A stretch of DNA of 64,000 nt from Rhizobium sp. Pop5 (GTDB lineage: Bacteria > Pseudomonadota > Alphaproteobacteria > Rhizobiales > Rhizobiaceae). Below the pieces are notes generated by a model. That model had not been told where the DNA came from and did no database searches. It worked only from the letters and a program-made list of their open reading frames with translations. The stretch spans positions 186,001-250,000 of the forward strand of contig NZ_CP099401.1 of NCBI RefSeq assembly GCF_024721175.1. The letters are read 5' to 3'. Positions 24,253 through 33,003 of the stretch are shown here, in pieces; within the stretch, counting starts at the first letter, position 1, and the number at the start of each line of letters is the position of its first letter. Position numbers and translations under genes: made by a program.

Positions 24253-25836
24253 ATGTCCACTATCGCAGCAACAGCCGCCCCCATATCGCAGCCGGGCGCC
24301 GGCACCAAGGAATGGATCGCCGTTCTCGCCGGCATGATCGGCGCCTTCATGGCGATCCTCAACATCCAGATCACCAACGCCTCTCTCCTCGACATCGAGG
24401 GCGGCATCGGCACGGGCGTCGACAACGGCGCCTGGATTTCGACATCCTACCTGATCGGCGAGATAGTCGTTATTCCGCTGACGGCCTATTTCAGCAATGT
24501 CTTCTCGTTCCGCCGCTATATCCTCGTCAACTCCATCCTCTTCCCCCTGTTTTCGATGGCCTGTGCCTTCGCCCACGATCTCGGCACGATGATCTTGTTG
24601 CGTGGCCTGCAGGGCTTTGCAGGCGGCGTGCTGATCCCCATGGCGTTCACCATGGTTCTCACCAAGCTGCCGAAGAGCCAGCAGCCGCTCGGCCTTGCCA
24701 TCTTCGCCCTGTCGGTCACTTTCGCTCCGGCCATCGGCCCGACCATCGGCGGTTACCTGACCGAGAATTACGGCTGGCAAACGATCTTCTTCATCAACAC
24801 GATCCCGAGCCTCATCATGGCGGCGGCTCTCGCGCTGACGCTGGAAAAGCAGCCGATGCAGCTTCATCTTCTGAAGGAAGGCGACTGGGCCGGCATCTTT
24901 ACCATGGCGATCGGCCTCTCGGCGCTGCAGACAGTGCTGGAAGAAGGCAACAAGGACGACTGGTTCTCTTCGCCCTTCATCATCAAGCTCAGCATCGTCG
25001 CCTTCGTCTTTCTCGCTGCCTTCATCTGGATCGAGCTGACGGTCAAGAAGCCGTTGGTCAAGCTGCGGCTGCTCACCCAGCGCAATTTCGGTATCGGCGT
25101 GCTGGTCAACGTTCTGGTCGGCGTCGCGCTCTTCGGTACAGTCTATATCCTGCCGCAATATCTCGGCCAGGTGCAGCGTTATAATGCCGAGCAGATCGGC
25201 AACGTGCTCGCCTGGACCGGCCTGCCGCAGCTGTTGCTCATTCCGCTTGTGCCTGTTCTCATGAAGCGTTTCGACGCCCGCTATATCGGCTTCCTCGGCA
25301 TCTCGATCTTTGCGATCAGCTGCTTCATGAACATCATGCTTTCGGCTGACAATGCCGGCGACCAGTTCTGGATCCCGAATATTGTCCGTGCCATCGGCCA
25401 GGCCCTGGTGCTGACGCCGATCACCGCTATCACGACGGCCGGCATTGCTCCATCAGATGCCGCCGCCGCCTCTGGCCTCACCAACATGCTGCGCAATCTT
25501 GGCGGCGCGGTCGGCACCGCTTCGCTCGGCACCATCCTGACGAAGCGCGAACAGTTCCATTCTAATATCATCGGCCAGTCGATCTCGCTGAGCCGTGACG
25601 AAGTTCGCGATCGCCTGGGCAAGCTTACCGGCTACTTCATCCAGCATGGCGTCACCGATCCGGCTGTCGCATCGCAGAAGGCGGTCGTCGCGATCGGTCA
25701 GGTCGTCAAGCGCCAGGCATTGATCCTGGGCTTCAGCGATACTTTTGCTGTCATCGGCGTGGTGCTTGCAGTGGCGGCGGTTGCCCTGCTCCTCACCAAA
25801 AGGCCGCAGGCCGGCGGCGGTGCGGGCGTCCATTGA
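24253..25836 (+). CDS. emrB: MFS multidrug exporter, DHA2/EmrB family
   Basis: A 527-residue proton-driven drug exporter with 14 predicted membrane segments. It carries the DHA2 motif region LRGLQGFAGGVLIPMAF and motif C-like FALSVTFAPAIGPTIGGYL. ATG 24253 follows GGGAG by eight bases. It works with the EmrA adaptor encoded 24 bases upstream and is controlled by the divergent TetR gene. The pair corresponds to rmrAB of Rhizobium etli, described as flavonoid-responsive; ligand and substrate here are inferred. A bidirectional terminator follows. Confidence 0.92.
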   Translation: MSTIAATAAPISQPGAGTKEWIAVLAGMIGAFMAILNIQITNASLLDIEGGIGTGVDNGAWISTSYLIGEIVVIPLTAYFSNVFSFRRYILVNSILFPLFSMACAFAHDLGTMILLRGLQGFAGGVLIPMAFTMVLTKLPKSQQPLGLAIFALSVTFAPAIGPTIGGYLTENYGWQTIFFINTIPSLIMAAALALTLEKQPMQLHLLKEGDWAGIFTMAIGLSALQTVLEEGNKDDWFSSPFIIKLSIVAFVFLAAFIWIELTVKKPLVKLRLLTQRNFGIGVLVNVLVGVALFGTVYILPQYLGQVQRYNAEQIGNVLAWTGLPQLLLIPLVPVLMKRFDARYIGFLGISIFAISCFMNIMLSADNAGDQFWIPNIVRAIGQALVLTPITAITTAGIAPSDAAAASGLTNMLRNLGGAVGTASLGTILTKREQFHSNIIGQSISLSRDEVRDRLGKLTGYFIQHGVTDPAVASQKAVVAIGQVVKRQALILGFSDTFAVIGVVLAVAAVALLLTKRPQAGGGAGVH

Positions 25837-25875
25837 AACCCGCCGGACGCGGCAGGAAGATCCTCCGTACGAAGA

Positions 25876-25912
25876 AAGCCCTCCTTTGCACTTCACATGC
25901 GAAGGAGGGCTT
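25876..25912. terminator. Bidirectional terminator between emrB and lacX-like gene
   Basis: AAGCCCTCCTTTGC (25876-25889) pairs with GCGAAGGAGGGCTT (25899-25912) with a single G-T pair and a 9-base loop. It sits between two convergent genes. Confidence 0.8.
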
Positions 25913-25924
25913 CACTCGTGAACG

Positions 25925-26794
25925 CTACTGGCCGATCTCGACCGTGAAGGCGAAACGCGCAACAGCGCCCGGTGCAAGCAGCGTCGTCGAAGGCCGCTGC
26001 GACAGCTCGCTCGAAGCCCCGGCTTGCGCAGCCGTGCCATGCCATGGCTCGACGCAGAGGAAGGGCGCGCCCGGCTTGGTCCAGAGAGCGAGGTTGGGCA
26101 GGTTTTCGAAGCGGAACCGCAGGCTCGGCCCGCCTTCGGCGCCGTAGCGCAGCCCTCCGCCCGCACCCTTGGGGAAGATCATCGCATCCTGCTCGAACAT
26201 CGCGTGATCCAGAACCAGACGTCCGGCATGGAACGGCGAAGGCAGCGCTGCGGGGTTGATAAGGCCGCCCGCCAGCCGCACGAGCTCCGGCTCGCCCTGA
26301 TTGTCGAGCGTGATGATGTGGGCGCGCCCGGTAGCGCCGGGCAACGGCCAGGCGAAGGCGGAGTGGAATCCAAGCCCGAAGGGCATTGTCTTCCGGTCGC
26401 GGTTGGTCACCTCGGCGCTGACCGTCAGCGCCCGGCCTTCCACCGCATGCTCCACGGCCAGCAGAAAATCGAATGGATAGACCGCCCGGGTACTCTCCGA
26501 GGCGGCCAGCTCATACCGGCACATCGTTGCCGTCGACGTCGCGAGGGTAAACTCGCTGCGGCGGGCAAAACCATGCTGAGCCATCGGATAGACCGTGCCA
26601 TCGATCGCAACCTTGTCGTCCGGCGCCTTGCCGACGATCGGAAACAGGATCGGCGAGCGTCCGGTCCAGAAGGCGGCGTCGCCCGTCCATAGCCAGGAGC
26701 GTCCGTCGCTTGATGTAAGCGCCTGCATCTCGGCGCCGAGGGAGGAGACATCGACGGTGAGATCCTGATTGCCGATCCGGATTGAGGCTGGCAT
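25925..26794 (-). CDS. Aldose 1-epimerase family protein (LacX-like)
   Basis: A 289-residue cytoplasmic protein of the galactose mutarotase-like fold. It shows SSLGAEMQALTSSDG at the start, SPILFPIVGKAP, the catalytic-histidine region AQHGFARRSEF, then GFHSAFAWPLPG, and FLCVEPWHGTA with the probable catalytic glutamate. These match the LacX branch, which interconverts anomers of a hexose or a related sugar; the exact sugar is not predictable. It stands alone, convergent with emrB, with no adjoining sugar pathway. Confidence 0.85.
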   Translation of the reverse strand: MPASIRIGNQDLTVDVSSLGAEMQALTSSDGRSWLWTGDAAFWTGRSPILFPIVGKAPDDKVAIDGTVYPMAQHGFARRSEFTLATSTATMCRYELAASESTRAVYPFDFLLAVEHAVEGRALTVSAEVTNRDRKTMPFGLGFHSAFAWPLPGATGRAHIITLDNQGEPELVRLAGGLINPAALPSPFHAGRLVLDHAMFEQDAMIFPKGAGGGLRYGAEGGPSLRFRFENLPNLALWTKPGAPFLCVEPWHGTAAQAGASSELSQRPSTTLLAPGAVARFAFTVEIGQ

Positions 26795-26899
26795 CGCAAT
26801 TCCCTTTCGTAGGTTGGTACCAAGTCATCTCTTTTCCGCACCGGTGATTTCCACTCAATCGGTGAGGGTCATAATCACACGCCAGTCGGCGCTCATTCG

Positions 26900-27229
26900 T
26901 TACTTCCGCATCGCGCCCAATCTCGCGATCACTTCATTCGGAATTTCATAGCGCTGAATGGCGTCGCGGTTGTTTCTCAATCCGCAGATCTCACGCTGGA
27001 TGAAGAATGCCCAGACCGCATCGGAGGCTTCATTGAGAAGTCTCTCGCGTTCCCCGGCGCTCTGGCGCTCGCCAGTCCAGGCTTTCAGGGCGGCGAGTGC
27101 GGCCTCCACCTTCAGCCCGTGACGCCCGAGTGAATCGGCGCGTTCCGACATCAACTCGTATTCGAGTACGTTGAAGCCGTTCCTGTCCTGCTGGGATTGT
27201 CTGAAAGACTGCGGCGGGCGAACGCTCAT
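26900..27229 (-). CDS. DUF6665-like hypothetical protein
   Basis: A 109-residue cytoplasmic helical protein. It begins MSVRPPQSFRQSQ, followed by NVLEYELMSERADSLGRHG, a long amphipathic helix and DAVWAFFIQREICGLRN. These resemble the small DUF6665 family of alphaproteobacteria, recalled from memory. ATG 27229 is preferred to the upstream 27301 codon because the extra N-terminus looks non-conserved. It is divergent from the ABC-F gene and has no assigned function. Confidence 0.6.
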   Translation of the reverse strand: MSVRPPQSFRQSQQDRNGFNVLEYELMSERADSLGRHGLKVEAALAALKAWTGERQSAGERERLLNEASDAVWAFFIQREICGLRNNRDAIQRYEIPNEVIARLGAMRK

Positions 27230-27369
27230 CGGCACGGATTCCTTGTCAGCGTATGCGACAACATTATCCAATCCGCACTCGGAGATCGAGAGGGTCAGCA
27301 ACGGACCTAGCCCGCCGTTTCCCCGCGTGGTAAGGGCGCCGTAACTTTCTTTCAGGCCTAGCGCACATC

Positions 27370-28992
27370 ATGATTCGTATCGAGAATATCAGCAAGCAGC
27401 TCAGTCACCGGATCCTCTTCATCGAGGCTTCCGCAGCGCTCAACAAGGGCGAGAAGATCGGTCTCGTCGGTCCGAACGGCGCCGGCAAGACGACGATCTT
27501 CCGGATGATCAACGGCGAAGAGCAGCCCGACGAGGGCCAGGTCTCCTGTGAGAAGGGCGTCACGATCGGCTACTTCAACCAGGATGTCGGCGAAATGGCC
27601 GGCCACAGCGCCGTCGCCGAGGTGATGAATGGCGCAGGCCCGGTCAGTATCGTTGCCGCCGAGCTGAGGGAGTTGGAAGCCGCCATGGTCGACCCCGACC
27701 GGGCCGGCGACATGGAAGAGATCATCGAGCGTTACGGTGAGGTGCAGGCCCGTTATGAGGAACTGGACGGCTATGCGCTCGACGGGCGCGCCCGCGAAGT
27801 GCTGGCGGGCCTGAGCTTCAGCCAGGAGATGATGGACGGCGACGTCGGTGCGCTGTCGGGCGGCTGGAAGATGCGCGTGGCGCTTGCCCGCATCCTGCTA
27901 ATGCGTCCCGACGTCATGCTGCTCGACGAGCCGAGCAACCATCTCGATCTCGAAAGCCTGATCTGGCTGGAGGAGTTCCTGAAGGGCTATGAAGGCGCGT
28001 TGCTGATGACGTCGCACGACCGCGAATTCATGAACCGCATCGTCAACAAGATCCTCGAGATCGACGCCGGTTCGCTGACCTCCTATTCCGGCGACTATGA
28101 ATTCTACGAGCAACAGCGGGCGCAGAACGAAAAGCAGCAGCAGGCGCAGTTCGAACGCCAGCAGGCGATGCTCGCCAAGGAAATCAAGTTCATCGAGCGG
28201 TTCAAGGCGCGCGCATCGCATGCCTCGCAGGTGCAGAGCCGCGTGAAAAAGCTGGAGAAGATCGACCGGGTCGAGCCGCCCAAGCGCCGCCAGTCGGTCG
28301 CCTTCGAATTCCAGCCGGCGCCCCGCTCCGGTGAAGACGTGGTCAACCTGAAGAACGTCCATAAGAAATACGGCAGCCGAAGCATCTATGAGGGGCTTGA
28401 TTTCATGGTGCGGCGCAGGGAGCGCTGGTGCATCATGGGCATCAACGGCGCCGGAAAATCGACGCTGCTGAAGCTGGTGACCGGCACGACCGCGCCCGAT
28501 CAGGGCAGCGTCGCTCTCGGCGCCAGCGTCAAGATGGGTTACTTCGCCCAGCACGCCATGGACATTCTCGACGGCGAACGCACCGTCTTCCAATCGCTGG
28601 AAGACCGTTTCCCCCAGGCGGGGCAGGGGCCTTTGCGCGCGCTTGCCGGATGTTTCGGCTTTTCCGGCGACGATGTGGAGAAAAGGTGCCGGGTGCTTTC
28701 GGGCGGTGAAAAGGCCCGGCTGGTCATGGCCATGATGCTGTTCGATCCGCCGAACCTGCTTGTGCTCGACGAGCCGACGAACCATCTCGACCTCGACACC
28801 AAGGAAATGCTCATCAAGGCGCTCTCTCAATATGAGGGCACCATGTTGTTTGTCTCGCACGACCGGCATTTCCTGGCGGCGCTCTCCAACCGCGTTCTGG
28901 AGCTGACGCCTGACGGCATCCACCAGTATGGCGGCGGCTACACCGAATATGTAGCGCGCACCGGCCATGAGGCGCCCGGCCTGCGGAGCTGA
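27370..28992 (+). CDS. ABC-F family ATPase (YbiT-like)
   Basis: A 540-residue soluble protein with two ABC ATPase domains and no membrane segment. Domain 1 has GPNGAGKTT, the signature LSGGWKMRVALA and LLDEPSNHLDL. A charged linker rich in K, Q and E (residues about 235-300) follows. Domain 2 has GINGAGKST, LSGGEKARLVMA and LDEPTNHLDL. ABC-F proteins act on the ribosome E site to relieve stalls or antibiotic block. Length and linker fit the YbiT group better than Uup or EttA, but this is a judgement by eye. All catalytic glutamates are present. Confidence 0.9.
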   Translation: MIRIENISKQLSHRILFIEASAALNKGEKIGLVGPNGAGKTTIFRMINGEEQPDEGQVSCEKGVTIGYFNQDVGEMAGHSAVAEVMNGAGPVSIVAAELRELEAAMVDPDRAGDMEEIIERYGEVQARYEELDGYALDGRAREVLAGLSFSQEMMDGDVGALSGGWKMRVALARILLMRPDVMLLDEPSNHLDLESLIWLEEFLKGYEGALLMTSHDREFMNRIVNKILEIDAGSLTSYSGDYEFYEQQRAQNEKQQQAQFERQQAMLAKEIKFIERFKARASHASQVQSRVKKLEKIDRVEPPKRRQSVAFEFQPAPRSGEDVVNLKNVHKKYGSRSIYEGLDFMVRRRERWCIMGINGAGKSTLLKLVTGTTAPDQGSVALGASVKMGYFAQHAMDILDGERTVFQSLEDRFPQAGQGPLRALAGCFGFSGDDVEKRCRVLSGGEKARLVMAMMLFDPPNLLVLDEPTNHLDLDTKEMLIKALSQYEGTMLFVSHDRHFLAALSNRVLELTPDGIHQYGGGYTEYVARTGHEAPGLRS

Positions 28993-29225
28993 CGGCTGTT
29001 TTTGAGGTGCCCGGTCCCGTCGATCGGCCGTGGGGACGCCGCACCGCGGCCTTCGCGGATTCGTCGGGCCATGCCTGGAAAGTCGCGCAGGAACTGGCTT
29101 AGCCGCATGCCGGTTCGCGTGAGCGAAGAACAGCTTCGGCCGTTATTGCGACCGCTTGCCACGATGATGACCCAATTCCGTGGTGTTCGGGACCCTCTTC
29201 AGACAATCGGGGCGGGCGCATCGGC

Positions 29226-29753
29226 ATGGACTGGATCAATCGTTACATCGATCAGCCGTTATTGAACGGTGCGGCAACCTTGCTACGGAGTTGGCACAGC
29301 CGCACGGGCCAGCCGCCGGAGCTGCTGGAGCCGACGTGGAACCTTGCCGTGCTCTCCCTTCTCCTGATCGCGAGCGGACAAGTCATGGCCGGCAGGCCTT
29401 TCGCGCTCAGCGTTGTCGCGCTGATCATGTTGGCCCTGCCTTCCGCACGTAAACTGCTTTCGGTGGTGAAGGCGGGGAAAAATGTCTACGGCGCTCGGGA
29501 ATACAAATCCCTGAGAGCGCGTGCCGTCACCAAACGCGAGGCGGAGTGGTCGGTGCGGATCATCGTGCTGTTCGCAGCCGCTTGCCTTCCCTTCATTGCC
29601 CGCATCGACGACCCGATAGGAGCCTCCTTCATGCTCGGTGCGAGCATCTGGTTCGTGCTGACGGGGCCGCTCAAGGCCTATCTCGAGGCGGCCGAGCCTC
29701 CGGAGCCGAATGAAGGCGACCGGATGTATAGCGGCGCGTTTCAGTTCGGCTGA
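29226..29753 (+). CDS. Hypothetical inner-membrane protein
   Basis: A 175-residue protein with probably four hydrophobic segments: two around WNLAVLSLLLIASGQVMAG and FALSVVALIMLALP, and two around IIVLFAAACLPFIARI and GASFMLGASIWFVLTG. The second pair follows a basic cytoplasmic loop (KSLRARAVTKREAEW). No domain is recognised. It stands between the ABC-F gene and a DUF1328 gene in the same direction. The upstream 230-base gap shows no clear promoter. Confidence 0.6.
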   Translation: MDWINRYIDQPLLNGAATLLRSWHSRTGQPPELLEPTWNLAVLSLLLIASGQVMAGRPFALSVVALIMLALPSARKLLSVVKAGKNVYGAREYKSLRARAVTKREAEWSVRIIVLFAAACLPFIARIDDPIGASFMLGASIWFVLTGPLKAYLEAAEPPEPNEGDRMYSGAFQFG

Positions 29754-29855
29754 ACAGAAGTCGGTGCGGCGCTCCCCGCGCCGGTTGTGAGACGGGCAGG
29801 GAACCAAAAGTGGGCAGTCTCCGTTATTAGCGCAGCAACGTAAGAGGAGATCGCG

Positions 29856-30020
29856 ATGCTTTACTACGCTTTGGTATTTCTCGTCGTGGCCTTGATTGCC
29901 GGCGTCCTCGGATTTGGCGGCATCGCTGGGGCTTCAGCTTCCATCGCCCAGGTTCTGTTCTTCATTTTCCTGGTGCTGTTCGTCGTATCGCTCGTCATGC
30001 GCTTCATGCGAAGAGTATAG
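29856..30020 (+). CDS. DUF1328 family small membrane protein
   Basis: A 54-residue protein with two transmembrane helices: [21 protein letters not shown] and [19 protein letters not shown] (each quoted in part), ending in a basic MRFMRRV. This matches the DUF1328/YtjA family. It has a strong ribosome binding site (AAGAGGAGA) and is followed by a hairpin terminator. Such proteins are often stress-induced, but their function is unknown. Confidence 0.88.
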   Translation: MLYYALVFLVVALIAGVLGFGGIAGASASIAQVLFFIFLVLFVVSLVMRFMRRV

Positions 30021-30041
30021 TGCCGACGGATCACGTATAAG

Positions 30042-30073
30042 AACCCGGCGAAACGCATCCGCCGGGTTTTTCA
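30042..30073. terminator. Terminator shared by convergent DUF1328 and EF-hand genes
   Basis: AACCCGGCG (30042-30050) pairs with CGCCGGGTT (30060-30068), a 9-bp perfect stem, followed by TTTCATTT. Confidence 0.85.
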
Positions 30074-30074
30074 T

Positions 30075-30440
30075 TTATTGAAGATTGCCGTTCTGATCCC
30101 GGTCCGCCGTTGCGAAATCGGCCATCACCCGTTGCATGAACTCGCTCTTGCTGATGCGCCCATCGCGGTTCGTATCCGTCAGGGTGAATTGCTCGACGGT
30201 CAGGATTTGCGCCGTTTCGCCGGCCTGCAGGCTGCCGTCCTTGTTCTTGTCGAGATTTCCGAAGGCCGTGCCCATGAAGGCTTCATATTCGGAACGATCG
30301 ACCGTCTTGCTGGAGTTGGCGTCGAGCCGGTCCATCTGCCCCTGATACATCGAGGCGGGTTGCTGGGATGCGGGCTGCTGGGCGAGTGCATCGGCATATT
30401 GACACAATATGACTGCCGTCACCAAAGCCAAGGTTTTCAT
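30075..30440 (-). CDS. Secreted EF-hand calcium-binding protein
   Basis: A 121-residue protein with a signal peptide (KTLALVTAVILCQYADALA, cleavage near AQQ) and three to four EF-hand loops: DANSSKTVDRSEY, DKNKDGSLQAGE, DTNRDGRISKSEF and a final partial DRDQNGNLQ. The two central loops have the full DxNxDGxIxxxE pattern. It is exported to the periplasm or beyond and probably binds calcium. It is encoded with a glycine-zipper lipoprotein gene just upstream in the same direction. Related proteins (calsymin-like) occur in rhizobia, but this one is much shorter. Confidence 0.82.
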   Translation of the reverse strand: MKTLALVTAVILCQYADALAQQPASQQPASMYQGQMDRLDANSSKTVDRSEYEAFMGTAFGNLDKNKDGSLQAGETAQILTVEQFTLTDTNRDGRISKSEFMQRVMADFATADRDQNGNLQ

Positions 30441-30457
30441 TGTTCAATCCTCCCCAA

Positions 30458-30703
30458 TCATTTGCAAGTCAGGCGATTGCCGACGAAACCGCCGCCGGCT
30501 ATGCCGCCGCCGATGGCGAGCACCTGGCCGGTGCCGGCCCCGATCGTGCTGCCGATCAGACCGCCGACGATCGCGCCGCCGACGGTGCCGGCAATACATC
30601 CGAATTCAGAATTCCGATCCGAGACGGCCTGTGACGTTGTCCCGGACTGACAGGCTGAAATGGCCAGGCTTCCCGCCAGCATGATGGTTGTGCGAATGCG
30701 CAT
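30458..30703 (-). CDS. Glycine-zipper outer-membrane lipoprotein
   Basis: An 81-residue protein. The lipoprotein signal peptide ends in ISAC (cysteine about residue 17), and a glycine zipper follows (GGAIVGGLIGSTIGAGTG, then GGGIAGGGFVG), as in SlyB/Rick_17kDa-type proteins. ATG 30703 has GAGGG upstream; the earlier codon at 30778 would bury the signal peptide. It probably inserts in the outer membrane. The EF-hand gene lies 17 bases downstream, so the pair is likely one operon. Confidence 0.82.
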   Translation of the reverse strand: MRIRTTIMLAGSLAISACQSGTTSQAVSDRNSEFGCIAGTVGGAIVGGLIGSTIGAGTGQVLAIGGGIAGGGFVGNRLTCK

Positions 30704-31283
30704 TTTTCCCTCTCGGTGAACTATACGCCGCCACTTCAAATAGAGATCGGCGGGCGTGCTGTTGTGCGGTCCCGGCAAAAATAATCTTCTGGGTATGGGT
30801 CACGAATTTCACGCGGCATTGCTGTCAAAGTGAAAACAGAACACCGGAAGAACATGCAGAAATTCTACGGCAACGCCGGACAATGCCCTTTGTTTCTCCC
30901 TGCGATGGCCTCTGCAGGGGGGAAGCTTCCGAATACTACTGCTATACATCCGGTGTGGCAACCTTAGCGATCATCGACGACAGTATCTGATCGACAGGGC
31001 TGGCATGCGCCGGACCCGGGCCGACTGCCGGGCCGATCGAAACCGTGCCTTTTCTGCAACCATGCCGGACAAGATCGTCAATTGGCTTGGGTTGCGGCAC
31101 GGTGCCTTCGAAATGTCCTAAAGCGGGTCGAACCGTAAACCTGTTGTCGCTTGCGCCCCTCCATGCGCTTTCACATGCGATGCGGAAATGGCGCCGGTTT
31201 GGGATCGTTTTGCGGTTCCGTCCGTTATCTGATGTCGGGCAGCCGGGTATATGCTCCCGTCACGATTTGAGAAGGAGAGACTT
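30704..31283. other. 580-base gap without a supported gene
   Basis: It lies between the divergent lipoprotein and DUF992 genes. Open frames exist but have no recognisable protein or good start. The last 30 bases hold the GAAGGAGAG ribosome binding site for the DUF992 gene. Promoters for both genes must lie here, but I cannot place them firmly. Confidence 0.5.
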
Positions 31284-31805
31284 ATGAATAAAACTCTTGC
31301 GACGGCGTTTGCCGCGGTATCGCTGACTATTGCCGGCGCGGGGGCGGTAAGTGCCGCCGACCTCGTCACGAAGACATATGAAGAGCCGGACCTGCGCAAC
31401 GGCGTGAAAATCGGCTATCTCACCTGCGATATCGGCGGCGGCACGGGTTATGTGCTCGGTTCATCCAAGGAAGCCGATTGCATCTTTCAGTCGACCGTCG
31501 GCAATGAGCTTCTTGATCGCTATACCGGCGAAGTCAGAAAGCTCGGCATCGACCTCGGCTTCACCACGCGCAGCCGCCTGATCTGGGCCGTGTTCGCGCC
31601 GACGGCCGGTTATCATCGCGGATCGCTTGCCGGCCTTTATGTCGGCGCCACCGCCGAAGCAACACTCGGCGCCGGCGTCGGCGCCAATCTCCTGGTCGGG
31701 GGCACCTCCGGCTCGATCCATCTGCAGACGGTCAGCCTGACCGGCCAGCTCGGCCTCAACGTTGCCGCCGGCAGCGCATCGATGACGCTCACCCCGACGA
31801 ACTGA
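31284..31805 (+). CDS. DUF992 family secreted protein
   Basis: A 173-residue exported protein. The signal peptide ends at VSAADL (about residue 24). The DUF992 body shows VKIGYLTCDIGGGTGYVLGS, an ADCIFQS cysteine, the central TGEVRKLGIDLGFTTRSRL and a glycine/alanine-rich end (each segment quoted in part). Two cysteines could form a disulphide. ATG 31284 has GAAGGAGAG six bases upstream. The family is common in rhizobia and Brucella and predicted periplasmic or outer-membrane; its function is unknown. Confidence 0.85.
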   Translation: MNKTLATAFAAVSLTIAGAGAVSAADLVTKTYEEPDLRNGVKIGYLTCDIGGGTGYVLGSSKEADCIFQSTVGNELLDRYTGEVRKLGIDLGFTTRSRLIWAVFAPTAGYHRGSLAGLYVGATAEATLGAGVGANLLVGGTSGSIHLQTVSLTGQLGLNVAAGSASMTLTPTN

Positions 31806-31987
31806 CGGGTCTTTGACGCGCCCCGCCGGATCGCGGCGGGCGCCCCCTCGTCGAAAGCCGGATCACGACGTGATGGACATTGCTCGGCTGCCGTCATCCA
31901 TGCCTCGGATGACGGACGACCTTGGGTGAACATTAAACCGGATCGATTCATCATCGATCCCATCCATCAAATGCCGGGGCTAAACAA

Positions 31988-32923
31988 CTAGGTTTTCGCC
32001 CGGCCGGGCGCGATGAAGGCGGCGATCGTCTCCTCGTCATGGCCGGCCTCGCGCAGGAAGCGCCCGGCAAATTCGATGGCCGGGCTTCGAAGCGCATCGT
32101 CCGGGCGGATCAGGTGAAAGGCCACGTTGTTGTCGAGCGTGCGCTCCGACACCTTGACGATGCGCCCTGCGGTCAGCGCCGCATCCGAGAGCGGCGGGCG
32201 GGCAAGCGCGATGCCCAGTCCCTGGGCGCAGGCATCGATTACCAGATTGTAGTCTTCGAAGCGCCGGTCCTGGCCGCGCGGGATATAGTCGATACCCTCG
32301 CGCGCGAGCCAGCGGCGCCAGCCTTCGATATTCGAATCGTGAAGGATCGGCAGATCGAGCAGCGAAAGGGCATCGGAGCGTTGTCCGAGCCGCTCCGCCA
32401 GGACAGGGGCGGCGATCGGAAAGGATTTCTCCTGCCAGAGCGGCAGCGCGCGCACGCCGGCCCATGGCCCCTTGCCACAGCGAATGGCGAGATCCGTGCC
32501 TTCGCCGAAATCGGCCAGCCGGTGTTCGAGCGTCAGTTCGACATGCAGCTCGTCGCCTTCGAGCTTCGGCAGGCGCTGGAACAGCCACAACGAAGCGACC
32601 GACGGCGTTACAGAAAGGCGCACCACCGCCTTGCTGGGCCGGGGCAGCCAGCGTTCGCCGGTGTTGCCGAGCAGGGAGAGCGCTTCCTCGGCGCGCGCGA
32701 AAAACCGCATGCCCTCCGGCGTCAGGCGGACGCCGCGGGCTTCGCGCGCAAACAGGCGCACACCCATCCAGCGCTCCAGCCGTGAGACCTGTCGCGATAC
32801 GGCGCCATGGGTGATGCCGCTTTCCTCGGCGGCGGCGGAAAACGATCCGAGCCGGGCGGCGCGGGCAAAGGTCTCGAGGGTATCGAGCGGCGGAAGCACG
32901 GGCGAGCTGTGAACCATACGCAC
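31988..32923 (-). CDS. LysR-family regulator (GcvA-like)
   Basis: A 311-residue regulator. The N-terminal helix-turn-helix is FARAARLGSFSAAAEESGI followed by THGAVSRQVSRLERWMG. A substrate-binding domain of the GcvA subgroup follows, with LSVTPSVASLWLFQRLPKL and the later DLAIRCGKGPW. It is divergent from an EamA-family exporter gene across an 80-base interval, the usual layout for a LysR regulator and its target. The ligand is unknown. Confidence 0.88.
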   Translation of the reverse strand: MRMVHSSPVLPPLDTLETFARAARLGSFSAAAEESGITHGAVSRQVSRLERWMGVRLFAREARGVRLTPEGMRFFARAEEALSLLGNTGERWLPRPSKAVVRLSVTPSVASLWLFQRLPKLEGDELHVELTLEHRLADFGEGTDLAIRCGKGPWAGVRALPLWQEKSFPIAAPVLAERLGQRSDALSLLDLPILHDSNIEGWRRWLAREGIDYIPRGQDRRFEDYNLVIDACAQGLGIALARPPLSDAALTAGRIVKVSERTLDNNVAFHLIRPDDALRSPAIEFAGRFLREAGHDEETIAAFIAPGRAKT

Positions 32924-33003
32924 ATTTGATCATCGATTGCGATGCTTTTCAAGCACGCATCGAAGGCTTAATTCATTGTCGCAAAGGATAGATGGAGGCG
33001 AAA

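Noticed and set aside
30688..30990. Cysteine-rich plus-strand frame in the 580-base gap
   Set aside because: It overlaps the start of the lipoprotein gene on the other strand, has no ribosome binding site, and its composition looks random.
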